Below, in pieces: positions 1-10,805 of a stretch of 16,594 bases of DNA; position 1 is the stretch's first letter; each line of letters opens with the position of its first letter. The notes beneath the pieces are model-generated. The model was given only the letters and a program-made list of their open reading frames with translations, searched no databases and had not been told where the DNA came from. The stretch covers positions 13,115 through 29,708 of the forward strand of contig WIDE01000057.1 of assembly GCA_015039315.1 (NCBI GenBank), in the 5' to 3' direction. This DNA comes from Clavulina sp. PMI_390. Its lineage: Eukaryota > Basidiomycota > Agaricomycetes > Cantharellales > Hydnaceae. A program made the translations under genes and the position numbers.

Positions 1-354
1 ATGCCTATTACATGCTCAGAGTCCTCCCGTGTGCTGTGGATTTGTGGACCAGCAGGTTGTGGAAAAACAAGCATCATCTGCTCTGCAGCTGCCCTCATCA
101 AGTCTTATCACCGCATGGGGTCTTTCTATGGCTTCAGGAGCACAGGAGCTGGTGGCACACTCTCTGAATTATTCAGCACAATTGCTCAGGATCTTGCAGA
201 CTGTGACAATGTGCGCAAGAAGCACCTGGTTGAAGCTGTGAAAGACAATAAAGCACTGTGCACTACAAAGAACCCCCAGGATCAGTTTGATCACATGATT
301 GTTGGACCTGTTGGCAAAAGCAGCGCAATTGGGCCCACAGTCATCTTCATTGAT

Positions 355-359
355 GCCCT
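355..359. repeat. Left target-site duplication of the LTR
   Basis: GCCCT directly before the TG end of the LTR; identical to 1068-1072. It belongs to the interrupted Asp-Ala-Leu codons of NLR1. Confidence 0.88.
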
Positions 360-503
360 TGTAGAAGTAGAATATGAACTTGTTCATTATCCACCTGAAT
401 AGGAAATAAGGGTGATCTACAAACACCTTAGGCCCATTAGTAGGAACATTAGGTTCCGGAGTAGCAGGAACATTAGGTTCTGGATTGGTTCTAGATTGTA
501 GAC

Positions 504-550
504 CAAGTCATATGGCAAGTCATATGTTCAAGTCATATGTCCAAGTCATT
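504..550. repeat. Short tandem repeat in the LTR, unit CAAGTCATATG(T/G)(T/C)
   Basis: Three and a half head-to-tail copies: 504-515, 516-528, 529-541 and a partial copy at 542-550. A second, longer repeat built on AGGAACATTAGGTTC lies just before it (about 441-483). Direct repeats upstream of a TATA box are common in LTR U3 regions, where they often act as enhancers; that role is inferred here. Confidence 0.7.
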
Positions 551-595
551 AGTATTGTATAGTTAGTAGATGACTTGCCTAGCTAGCTAATAGCA

Positions 596-601
596 TATAA
601 G
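596..601 (+). promoter_or_regulatory. TATA-like box in the LTR (candidate U3 promoter)
   Basis: TATAAG follows the tandem repeats at 504-550 and precedes a CA-rich stretch. A second, stronger-looking TATAAAA is at 854-860. Either could be the LTR promoter, and both would read rightward toward the 3' half of NLR1. Confidence 0.35.
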
Positions 602-1067
602 GCACAGAGGCAGGGAGCTGGAGGAGGACAATCAAATCAGATCACACCTCACACACACACAGCATCCAGTTCCCCTTAGCCTACTTTGTAGTACTTACAC
701 ACCTTGTACCTAGAATAGTAGTAGCTAGTTCCAAATAGGATATTGACCCATAGATATAAGTGCAGGATATCTAGGACTCAGGTATAAGCATCCAAGCAGG
801 AGCATACGCTGAGCATTCTTAGGACTGACTTGTATAGAAAGGAAGGTATTGCCTATAAAAGATTAGCGCACTTTAGAGGTATCTTAGGTTGCGGACCTAG
901 GTAGAAAAGAATACTGGATATATTTTCTTTAGTATTGTACATACTCGTCAAGCGAGTTAGGATTGTTTTGCTATCATACGGTTTACCAGCTTATTGCACG
1001 AACCTTGTGGTAGATTTGATTAGTTTGTTGTTAGGTGATTTCTTAGTGATTGAGAGTCTCCCCGACA

Positions 1068-1072
1068 GCCCT
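1068..1072. repeat. Right target-site duplication of the LTR
   Basis: GCCCT directly after the CA end of the LTR; identical to 355-359. Confidence 0.88.
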
Positions 1073-2821
1073 GGATGAGTCTGACTTTCAATCAGGCTTA
1101 CATGGGGAAGTTCTGAATATTCTGTCAACAAATGCAGCAAAAGTGCCTGATAGCCTCCGCTTCATTGTTGCTTCACATGAAGACAGTGATGTACTCAGTG
1201 CACTTTATCCAAATAAAGGTTTATCCCACCCTAAAGGAGTAGATGTTGTGCGTGTTGAGAAGCTCAGCAAGCACCAAACATGCCAAGATGTCCACACATA
1301 TGTGACCAAAGAGCTGACAGGATCTCTCAATGTTGGAAACCAGCAAGTATCACAGCAGGTGCATGCCCTGATCACTAAGGCAGATACATCCTTTCAGTGG
1401 GCCGCCACTGCATGTCGCCTCATCAATCATCCACCCTTTGGCTCATCTTCTACAATTGAACTCAAGGAACTTTCCAAACCAGGGCATGCAGTACTTGGAA
1501 ATTTATACTTTGGCATTCTACAACGCATGCTATCCTCTCAAGATGATCCTATGCAAGAGAAAACTCTTAAGCGCATCAAGATTGCCCTTGCACCCATCCA
1601 GTGTGCACCAAAGCCTCTCACACTCCATGTCATCTCCAAACTGATACAGTTTGAAGATGTAGATGCTGAAGATACATTATCTGTTCTTCAAGGGATCTAT
1701 CAATCCCTTTCATCTCTCCTCACTGGTACATCCCCTGGTTCCAGGGACCCAATTGCATCATTCCATGCATCCATTCTGGAATTCTTTGAGGATGAGGAGC
1801 AAAGTAAGAGGTTCTGCCTTAGTAGGGAGTTCTCAAATGGTGTTATGTTGAAGGGATGCTATGATGTAATGAAAAGCCAGCTCCATTTCAACATGTGGAA
1901 CAGCACCTTGCCAGAATGGATAGTTGACAGATGGAGCTTACCTCTAGATTGTACTGAGGAGCTCCAGCATGCAAAAGATCAATGGACCAGATATTTGATT
2001 GCACAAAAGGATACAGATGTGCAATCTCTACTTGAATGGGTCTATTACTGTATTCTTCCATGGGGGGAACTGCAGCTGCAGAATAGAATGGAACACTTTC
2101 TATCTCACCAAGCACTGCACCCTGTTGTGAGTATTTGATTACCATTCATCCTCAAATTGAGCCATACCTGATTATGTGAGGTCTCAAGGTCAAAACAATT
2201 CAGGCAATCATCAGAGAACTCTTTGAGAATGAAGGAAAAATACTTGCTGTTCCACATTATATCTATCTCAGTGGTCTACCCATGGCAGCAGCCTCAAGTC
2301 AATCTGCTGCAGCATTGCTCCAGCCCTGGTTAGCACAGATCCCAGCAATCCCATCTGTGCAGCAGCTAGCTGCATGCCCACCCCTTACACCTGGACCCTT
2401 ACTGCCTCCAGCTTCCTCAGAGAGTGCATCTCCACTGGCATTCCCCTACAGTGTACCATTGGAGAGAGATAGATGGCAGGGTTGCTTTTTAGATGATGAT
2501 GAGGGTGCATTGTGGATGTTATGTAACAAGTGGGGGGATGGAGTTCAGCTGGAAGAACCTGGAGTGGTTATATTTAAAGGAAGACACACCAAGAGAGGAA
2601 AATGGCTGAGGGTGGACTTCCGGCCTATGAAGCGGGGTGAGGAGTGGACACAGTGCTATGATCCCAATGCAGAGGTGGAGAGTGTAGAGGACTATGTGAA
2701 ACGGATCATGCAAGTCAGCAAAGAGTGGAAGGAGGAAGATTTTGGTGTCAAGGACAGGATTCCTTGGCAGAGGGATGATTGGAGGGATGACTGGAGGGAC
2801 TGGAATGACTCGGATGATTAG

Positions 2822-3221
2822 GATTTGACCGAGCAAATGCCAATCACTCTTGGTCACTTCCAGAGGCGGGTCCTCTGCCATATCATCTTACAAATGTATA
2901 CACATGAGCTGAGATGTGGCAATCATGCATGGAGTATCAGACGAATCTGGGCTTATCCACCCGAGAAACCGTCCGTAAAGTATCTTGATGGGTGATTTGC
3001 TCACAGAATAAGAAGGCAACGCTTCGATGATTTACGTGATAAGGTTAACAAAAGGTTTCATTCCATTCGGCGTCAAGGGTACATAAGCACAAGGTATATT
3101 TACAAAGACAGCTAGGACGGCTCGTCAAACATCAACATACCGTCACCCAATGACATTCAGCCATCCAGCTGATGGATAGCAAAGGGGAGGTGTCAAGCGG
3201 GTAGTACGGTAAAGACTACGC
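2822..3221. other. Convergent intergenic region between NLR1 and TM-A
   Basis: No gene seen. It should hold the 3' ends of the NLR1 (+) and TM-A (-) transcripts. From about 3055 it is clearly related to 11052-11222, downstream of TM-B, including 28 identical bases at 3083-3110 and 11081-11108. This shows that the duplicated unit extends past the coding regions. Confidence 0.6.
3097..3104 (-). promoter_or_regulatory. Candidate Puf-protein site in the TM-A 3' region
   Basis: On the minus strand this reads TGTAAATA, matching the known Puf/Pumilio RNA-binding consensus UGUANAUA, about 118 bases after the TM-A stop position. The same site lies at a matching distance after TM-B (11095-11102). Function is inferred from the motif only. 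Confidence 0.3.
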
Positions 3222-4515
3222 TTACGAGCTGCCGACGAGAGGCGCACGCTCCTCATCATGCAGAAGATCGGTCTGGCGAGCGCCGAAGGGGCCGAAGACA
3301 GCCTTGGCGATGGAGAAGAGCGAGAGGAAGGCGAAAGCAAATGCGGACCAGTGGATGAAGACGCTGGTGGTTTTCCCTGATGACGGCGGGAGCAGATCGA
3401 ATATCAGCCGGCGATAGAACAAACAAGCATTCGTTGCATCAATATCAGTTCGATATGAGGACCGACAAGCAAAGCGAGCTTACCGGCGGAGATAGCGCGT
3501 ACGCAACACTCGTGCTCTCGAGGAAGAAGAACGCGAGGAAGGCGAACACCTTGGTGCCGATCGAAGCCTTGTGGGTGGCGGCATTGACACCGAAGGCCTC
3601 GAAGGCGGTGATGACGACGAGGACGGTGGTCCAGCCGTGGTACAAGCTGAAGGGGAGGTAAATGAAGACTGTTGAAGAAGATCAATATTGGTGGGTTGCG
3701 TCATTAATGCGCGAGATGACGAAAGAGACGAAAAGAACTCAGCAGCGAGGCTCGGGATAGAAGCCAAGGCATGATTGAATTGAAATGGGAATAGACAGGC
3801 ACAATGACGACTCACGTTCATCGCCAAGGTTCTCGCTAGCGTGGCTATTCTTGACAACACAGTAGATATGGCTAACGGCAGAGCTCACAACAAGCGCAAG
3901 ATGAAAGCAACAGCGTAGTGACCGTTGACCCAGACGTTGACGTAAATGGCGTTCAGGACGAGCAGCAGGGGGAAGCGTCGAGAGATGCCGTCGATGATAG
4001 TCTTCCTGCCGTTGGCAGTGAACTGGTAGATGATGCAGCCAAGCAAGAGCAGGTGGATCATGCTCCAGACGTAGAATGCGCAGGGAGCACTGGAGTCAAG
4101 GCGAGCGACGACATCCAGTTCAAATTCAGGTAAGTGATAACGTCTGACATGATGACGCCTGAAACGATATACGCACGGGGTGAGGTAGGTCTTCTTGCCC
4201 GTCCCATAAGGATAATACGAAGTGGGCCATGAAACGATCGAGTGATTAGTGGCCGCTGCGGAGACTCTGGGTGAGTATGCGGCTTCATGGCGTCACCGCC
4301 GGATGGGGTAGTCAGGTATAAGACGACTCGGGCCCCGGGACGGTGTGGATGTTTCTTCCAGTGAGGAAGGCGCGCGCCAAGATGTTGACGATCTAAATAT
4401 ACAAAGCGTATCGAGTCGTCGCACGTGTTTGTTCGTTAGCTGTCAACTCACGAACGTGAACGGAACTACTACTGACCTTGAGCACGATACCTTCCGATCA
4501 ACTGGTGTCAGCCAC
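3222..4515 (-). pseudogene. TM-A: decayed copy of the eight-helix membrane-protein gene
   Basis: All six exons of TM-B can be followed here on the minus strand, but it cannot make the protein. The start position reads GTG (4513-4515) and is followed by a TGA at 4498-4500. The acceptor before exon 3 is lost (AG reads AT at 4215-4216). One base is missing in exon 4 near 3897-3900, giving a TGA at 3885-3887. About 58 bp are missing from exon 5 near 3495-3500, removing the helix that TM-B encodes around [15 protein letters not shown] and changing the phase into exon 6. The last exon still ends in the conserved [10 protein letters not shown] tail and a TAA at 3222-3224. Exon 5 is almost identical to TM-B over about 150 bp, unlike the rest of the copy. 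Confidence 0.87.
4422..4427. promoter_or_regulatory. CACGTG E-box in intron 1 of TM-A
   Basis: The palindrome CACGTG sits at the same place in the first intron of all three TM copies (also 12514-12519 and 15246-15251). It is a known bHLH-factor core; use as a regulatory site here is a guess. Confidence 0.3.
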
Positions 4516-7056
4516 CATGCCCGCGGGCGGAGAAGATGCTTAGGAACTTCATGGGGGGAGAAGACTGAGGCGAAAGCACCAAGGCACTAGAGTCGACTCT
4601 CCATGGATGGAGCGAGGAAGGGAAGCCTCGAGGAACTTCAATCAGACTTCGGTGCCGATATCAATAGACTTCACCTACCCACAGTTCCACCAACCTCGAC
4701 GAGACTGCACCTCACCTGAAACTAAATTCGGACTCTTTCCATCATCCTGTGCTTTTCTTTCGGGCGTTTATAAGGCATCTCTCTCGTGCGGAACTTTTTT
4801 TGACTATTACTTGCTCCACCTGATCGAAACCATTGCGTTCTCTTCACCGCCTGCTTGATTCCAGTCATCACAGCGTCTCGTTCGGACAGTCCATGACACT
4901 GCATGCGAGCTTATATTGAGCTATTCTGCACGCCTCTCTCGCGGGCGTGAATAGGCGTTCACTCCCGAGACCTTGCAATCCAATACCGTCATCCCCGACG
5001 CGTCCTCGCCAACGCGCTTGCTACGTCCATGATGCCGTGTCGGTTGTGACATACTACATTACAGCAGCACTCCTCCGTCACCCTTTGGTGCATCGTCTGG
5101 GCCCACGACTCGCCTTTTCATCATCGCCCTTGCTTCTAGGGCTCAGATGTACTGTCCTCATGACACGACCTCAATCAGCTAGCGTCATGCCATCAAAACC
5201 TTTTCTCTCACTCATGACCTATAGCCGACAAGTGCGGCCCTTTTCCTCTTGTGACAGCTAATTCGGGAGCCCCTTCAGAGAACGATCTGCGGTTCTCCAT
5301 CCTCCGCCCTTCTCAAACGATGTCCTCTCTATGCTATGCTGTCAACCATAGACACCTGGCTTATCTCCCTAGTACGTGATGCACTAATCAGCGCGTTGCA
5401 TACCGAGACATATCACTGGGGTGTTTTCGTGATGCCAACGCTTGCAAGGATGTTCAAAGCGTCGTGAAGACCGTCCGCTCTCCCACTTCACCGCCACGAT
5501 TGTCGCTTGCTCTCTCAACTCTGGCTTGTTTCGGGCTGGATAGAGGGCACAGACGCACAAGAGACGCAGTCATCGATAGCCGCCTCATCATCAAGTCGGA
5601 TCACCATTCCACCACCCCTGCATCACACTTTTCTTGCCCCAATCGCTGCTAAGACCTATCTCAGCTTCTTCCACCCTTGAACGTTCGTCTACACTGACAT
5701 CCTCTCATCGCGTATCCTGAGCCACTACGACCATCGAACGATCCATTTGTCTGCCCTATCTGACTTGGAGCGGATCAGCTCGACCCGTAACCGCAACCGC
5801 GTTCTCTCTCTCTCGTGGGTTCTCGGATCGACCAATCGTCTTGGGTGAACTCGTCGGAGCCAAAGGGGGTGGGCTTCAAGTGGCATGTACTGACTATTAC
5901 GTTGCCGAGCTTCCAATTAGCTGAATACTCTCGACCCTCGTTCTGTTTTCACGCCCTAGGACGAGCAGAGAGAGGGTCAACACCCACAAAAAATATGCGA
6001 CGTTCAGGGTCAACACCGCAGCTTTCCCCACGATGGGGAAATCAGCCTCCCACAAATTCCGGCGCGGCAAAACGGCCCTTCGAATGGATCCCTCGCGCTG
6101 GCATGAGGGCAGTGAGCTAATATACGTCTATCAATGCATCTCATCTTGGGTGCAATTGTCTAACGCCGTGTCCTCAGGTAGTCAGTCAGTCATCATTATT
6201 CCGCCACCTCGGCGTTCATAGTCATTCCAATCGATTATCGTGGCGTAGAATGTATAAACACTTCCTGCACTTTATTTATTGTGTGTCGCGAATTCTATCA
6301 CAACAATCGTTGCACTTCGTCTGTGGCTAAGCGGCTGTCGAAACATCTGTAATCCCCTGCTTCCTTTTTGAGCTGATTCTGCGCTCGTCGGAGCAATGCT
6401 GACGATTGTAGAGTGATCCTTCGTTTGCACTGAGCACATCCTCTCCTCCAACGTTTACAACCCTTCAGGCCATTCTTAGCATTGCTCCAGATTCGCTTTA
6501 CATGGTGGAATTTGTACCACGAGCTGTCGCTCGGGAGTTGAGCAAGCGTATGTACATAGATTGAACAGGTCTGCCCGCTAGTTGGCTATTTCAGGTAGTA
6601 GTGCTAAGCAAGAGTATTTACAATAAACATACTCTCAATTGTAGCAGCTATGATGGAGACAAAGAGGCTATAATTGCGGCTTGAATGTTAGGGGGCTGAC
6701 ATAGAGTCCGGTCAGACCACTAAATTGATCATATGGAGATCGGTGCAATATAGCTGCGGCCTACTCCGTGGAATCATCATGCTTCATCGCGTAAGGTACA
6801 CAAAAGCCCTGACCTTAAGCGGATGTGGTGATTGGTCGGTTGAAAGTAGTGAGAGCGCGCAACTTCCAGGCTGGCGACTCAGTTGCACGTGATTGTTGAC
6901 TGTAGCGAGCGGCCTTCTTGTGAACTTTCTCGCAGATCTGCGACTTTGGAAACAAACAGTCCTCACTGATAACGAATCTGAAGAGCACGTGAAAAGTCTC
7001 TTCTTGCCCATTGAGGCATCTACAATCTTCCAATCCAAACAGATTGACCATCTTCA
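4516..7056. other. Long stretch without a convincing gene
   Basis: Only short open frames (at most about 105 codons) with no recognisable domains, no codon pattern like the neighbours and no paralogue in the window. About 4900-5800 is pyrimidine-rich on the plus strand. The last 500 bases or so should hold the NLR2 promoter; CACGTG occurs at 6886-6891 and 6986-6991. A TATAAA at about 6253 has no clear gene after it. The upstream flank of TM-A should be near the left end, but it shows no clear match to the TM-B or TM-C flanks. Confidence 0.5.
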
Positions 7057-10000
7057 ATGGCAACATTGGCAATTGATACCAATCGCACCAGCACGCATGT
7101 TGTCAAACTTGAGATTGCCTGTGAGTTCTCATCATGGTAATTATGCGTTGTTGGATACACTCTGATCCTTATTATGATGTATCTTAGCTGCCAAATTGAG
7201 CGGAATGTACCTCACCATTGGCAACAAGTACCGTCTTCAACTTGAGCCATTCCCATCCGAAAGTGGTGTGGAGCTCATCACATCTACACCCAATGCTAAA
7301 ATCAAGTCAATCTACAAGACAGCTAAGGAAGAGAGTCTTGTGTGGGATAACCCGTTTGGATCTCTGTATGTCCTGCTCATTCTGTCTAGGTGTCTTCTTT
7401 ATTAGCTTGCCCTCATATGGTCATTTCAAGTTACATTTCACTTCCAGTCCGCCAATCAAATGTGATTTTATCTATTGGCCTTGTGGAGCCTCGTTTCTGG
7501 CAACCAGGTCATATCTTTGCACATGGTACTTTCACAGTGGAGATTGGGCATCAAGAAATACAAGGTCCAATGCTTCCAATTTGTATCTCTCTGTACATTT
7601 AAGATCAAGGAAATTCACATGTTACTTTTAGGCCTTGCCACAGACATTGTGCTACCCACTGGCACCAGTGGAAGGCTTTCTTTAGTTATACCAGCACTTC
7701 CTTCAGCTACTGTTGATCTGCAAAGCACAGTAGCTGCTGGTGCATCAGATCTGCCAAATGCTGGGCTTCTCTCTGGCACTATAGGGAATGTTCAAGATGT
7801 ACTTTCCCTTTCAGGGATCCAGGCTGTTACTAGTACTACAATTGCAGGTAAAGATTTATGGATCTCTCTGCTTGACCAGCTTCAAGTCATCAACAGCATT
7901 GCAGAGAAGGTAGCTTCAGTGAGTACTTTTACACCTGCTGTGAATAGATTTTCATAAGTGATTTTATGTCTAGATTCACCCATTTGCATCACTTGCATGG
8001 GGAGTGGTATTTGCTACATACAAGGTTTGTATGCAAGGAGTTCCAGTCAGTGATCATCTTCAAAACCTCATAACTCTGTCCAGGTGGTGCAAACCCAATG
8101 GGAGCAGGATGCTCAACTAATTGGCTTGGTTCAAGCCATGCACACAGCCTGTGATCTTGCTGAAACAGTGCAAGCCAAGCTAAAGGAGAATGATAAAGCA
8201 ACTTGGGATCTAGTCAACACTATTGTGAAACAGGTCACTGAGTGTGCTCATTACATTCACACATATTGTTCAGACAAGACCTTTAGTAAGTTTTAGGCTA
8301 TCCACATATGCTTAAAAGACTCATACCCCTGGCATCCAGCTCAGCGTTTAGTGAACAATGCCTTCAAAAATAACCCCATCCCCAATTATATCAATATGCT
8401 GGATAATCTGCATAAGAGACTGTCAGGTGATCTGACAGTCAAAGCTGCACTGTTGACCTATCAGGTTGCAGAACAGGTGTCTGAGACATGTAGGTCCACA
8501 TATTTCTCTCAGATTTTAGGCCTCAATAACATTGATACACCAATTGGCAGACAATTTGGAGGTTCTCAAAGAAATGCAGTATTCAAGTGATGCCCATCAC
8601 AACATTTCTCATAGCTGCCAGCCTGGAACCCGCAGTGCAGCAATTCATGCAATTACTGCTTGGGCATTGGGAGCAGATTTTGCTTCAACCCCTGCCAGGC
8701 CCATGAGCTATCCTGCATCCCAACATGATCTCCCAGTTAAATGTTCAATGTCTTCCCGTGTGCTGTGGATTTGTGGACCTGCAGGCTGTGGAAAGACAAG
8801 CATCATCCGCTCTGTAGCTGGCCTTGTCAAGTCATATCACCGCATGGGATCTTTCTATGGCTTCAGGAACACAGGTGCTGGTGGCACTCTGTCTGCATTA
8901 TTCAGCACAATTGCCCAAGATCTTGCAGATTGTGATGAAATACGCAAGATGCACCTAGTTGATGCTGTGAAAGGTGATAAAGCACTGCGGACCACCAAAA
9001 ACCCCCAGGACCAGTTTGATCACATGATTGTTGGACCTGTTGGTGAAAGCAGTGCAATTGGACCTACAGTCATCTTCATTGATGCACTGGATGAATCTGA
9101 TGTTCAGTCAGGCTTGCATAGGGAAGTATTGGATATTCTCTCAACCAATGCAGCAAAAGTCCCAGCCAGTCTCCGCTTTATTGTTGCCTCACGTGAGGAC
9201 CGTGATGTGTTCAATGCACTGTATCCCAACAATGGATCACCCCACCCTAAGGGAGTGGATGTTGTCCACATAGAGAAGCTTCAAAAACAGCAAACCTGCC
9301 AGGATGTTCATACATATATGACAAAGGAGCTGGGAGGATCTCTGGACATGGGAAACCAGCAAGTATCCCAGCAGGTGAATAATTTGATTGTAAAAGCAGA
9401 CACATCTTTTCAATGGGCTGCTACTGCATGCCGTATTATCAACAATCCACCTATTGGCTCATCCTCTACATTGGAGCTCAAGAGGCTCTCCATGCCAGGC
9501 CATGCAGTTCTTAGAGATCTATATCTTGGCATTCTACAGAGGATGCTACCTTCCCAGGATAATTCCCTGCAGGAGAAAATTATCATGCGCATCAAGGTTG
9601 CTCTTGCACCCATTCAATCTGCAGTAAAGCCTCTTACATTCCATCTCATTTCCAAACTGGTTCAATTGGAAGATGTAGCTGCTGAAGAGACTCCCTTGGT
9701 TCTTCAAGGGATCTATCAATCACTCTCATCTCTCTTGACAGGTACATCCCCAGATTCAAATGATCCAATTGCACCATTCCATGCATCCATTCTGGAATTC
9801 TTGGAGGATGAGGAGCAAAGTAAAAGCTTCTGCCTCAATAAAGACTCCTCAAATGATGTGATGCTTAAAGGATGCTATACTGTCATGAGAAATCAGCTTC
9901 ATTTCAATTTGTGGAATAGCAAATGGTCTGATTTCAAGTCATGGGAACCATGGGGTTCTGATGAACACATTCCTCAAAAGTGTTCTCAGGAGCTCCAGCA

Positions 10001-10805
10001 TGCAAAAGATTGGTGGTTTAAATATTTTACAGCACAAAATGATGCAGATTTGCATTTTCTGCTTGAGTGGTTCTACTTCTGTGGTATTACATGGTTAGAG
10101 CTGCAGTTTGCCTATCATGACCTGCCAGGCTTTTTTTTAACTCAGGGATCACATCCTGGAGTAAGCATTTGATTGATATGCTCCTCCACAGTGAAACTAA
10201 CCAGATAATTATGGATTTTCAAGGCCAAGATTGTTCAGAGAGTTATCAGAGAGCTTTTTAGTCATTCAACAAGAGCACAAGGCAATCCACTCCATGCATA
10301 TCTTTGCAGTCTCCCTATGGCAGCAGCATCAAGTCAGCCTGCTGCAGCATTGCTCCAGCCTTGGTTAGCAAGATTTCCAGGAATCCCCTGTGTGCAGCTA
10401 CTAGCTTCATGCCCACCCCCACCCCTTGTACCCCAAACCTTGAGTCCCTTGCCAACTTCCTCAGAGAGTACAAACCCACCTGTATTCCCATACCAGGTTC
10501 CATTGTCTAGACCATTTTCCCGTTCACACCTACTCAACAATGAGCAGGGAGAAACATTTTGGGTGCTGGATCCAGATTGGGGGAATGGAGTCCAGCTGGA
10601 AGAACCTGGTGCAGTTATCTTTGAAGGAGAGGGGGAAAAGGCAGGGCAATGGCTAAGGGTGGACTTCCGGCCTATGAAGCGGGGTGATGAGTGGACTCAG
10701 TGCTATGATCCCAATGCGGAGGTGGAGAGTGTAGAGGACTATGTGAAGAGGATCATGGAACTCAGCAAAGAGTGGAAAGAGGAGGATTTCAATATTAGGG
10801 TATGA
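7057..10805 (+). CDS. NLR2: complete C2-like / helical / NACHT NTPase with short C-terminal domain
   Basis: A nine-exon model keeps one frame throughout: 7057-7120, 7188-7365, 7431-7564, 7632-7918, 7974-8024, 8084-8285, 8340-8489, 8551-10160, 10239-10805 (about 1080 residues). The donor after exon 3 is uncertain: GTCC at 7565 or GTATCT at 7583, both in phase, the latter adding six residues. The intron at 10161-10238 has a CTAAC branch site and matches NLR1. Residues 1 to about 145 look like a C2-type beta-sandwich (KLEI, KYRLQLE, VWDNPFGSLYISLP). Residues about 220-355 are helical and contain IHPFASLAWGVVFATYK, a motif typical ahead of NACHT in basidiomycete NLRs. The NACHT domain has P-loop GPAGCGKTS (431-439), Walker B VIFIDALDE (about 529-537) and a sensor-like SRED (R570). 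Residues about 919-1010 are Ala/Pro-rich and variable; about 1010-1080 match NLR1 very closely. There are no WD40, ANK, TPR or LRR repeats. Likely an ATP-dependent immune-type switch; target unknown. Confidence 0.85.

Larger units (their letters stand above)
360..1067. mobile_element. Solo LTR of an LTR retrotransposon (708 bp)
   Basis: The insert starts TGTAGAAG and ends CCCCGACA, the TG...CA ends typical of LTRs. It is bordered by GCCCT on both sides (355-359 and 1068-1072), a 5-bp target duplication as made by Copia and Gypsy integrases. NLR2 has an uninterrupted coding sequence at the matching site, so the edges are exact. No gag or pol reading frame lies inside, so this is one LTR left after recombination between two. 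It holds short tandem repeats (504-550) and TATA-like boxes (596 and 854). Superfamily cannot be assigned from the LTR alone. If the upstream repeats and TATA boxes are the U3 promoter, the element reads rightward. Confidence 0.9.
1..2821 (+). pseudogene. NLR1: NACHT (STAND) NTPase gene, 5'-partial, split by a solo LTR
   Basis: This is a paralogue of the complete gene at 7057-10805 and is cut at the left window edge. Bases 1-359 carry the P-loop GPAGCGKTS (codon 16 onward) and the Walker B strand VIFIDAL. The frame is then broken by an LTR at 360-1067; read through, it adds 13 unrelated residues and stops at 400-402. Coding resumes at 1073 with DESDFQSGLH. Removing the LTR and one copy of the 5-bp duplication restores the frame exactly. 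No other stop is seen: exon to 2126, predicted intron 2127-2203 (GTGAGT...CAG, 77 bp), last exon 2204-2821 (205 residues). Exon boundaries and phase match NLR2. The tail is longer than NLR2's and ends in a Trp/Asp-rich stretch. Residue CAT at 1176-1178 replaces the arginine that NLR2 has in its sensor-like SRED motif. Family: fungal NLR-like proteins, typically cytosolic ATP-dependent switches; the role here is inferred. Whether the two halves are still expressed is unknown. Confidence 0.85.

Noticed and set aside
361..1068. Reading the LTR as an intron (it starts GT and ends AG when shifted by one base)
   Set aside because: Removing 361-1068 leaves the downstream exon out of frame, and the length, TG...CA ends and 5-bp duplication fit an LTR far better.
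1050..2138. An independent gene starting just before the LTR border
   Set aside because: There is no ATG at the start of this frame; it is the 3' part of NLR1 and continues through a spliced intron to 2821.
2282..2821. A separate small gene starting at the ATG at 2282 (and likewise at 10317)
   Set aside because: Both frames open 26 codons upstream at conserved acceptors and join in phase to the NACHT exon through GTGAGT or GTAAGC donors, so they are last exons.
4947..5261. A 104-codon open frame on the plus strand
   Set aside because: Biased Ser/Pro/Arg composition from a pyrimidine-rich strand, no domain, no paralogue and no splice context.
5800..6221. Short open frames (for example MGKSASHKFRRGKTA at 6033) as gene starts
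   Set aside because: They stop within about 60-100 codons and do not join to further coding sequence through clear introns.
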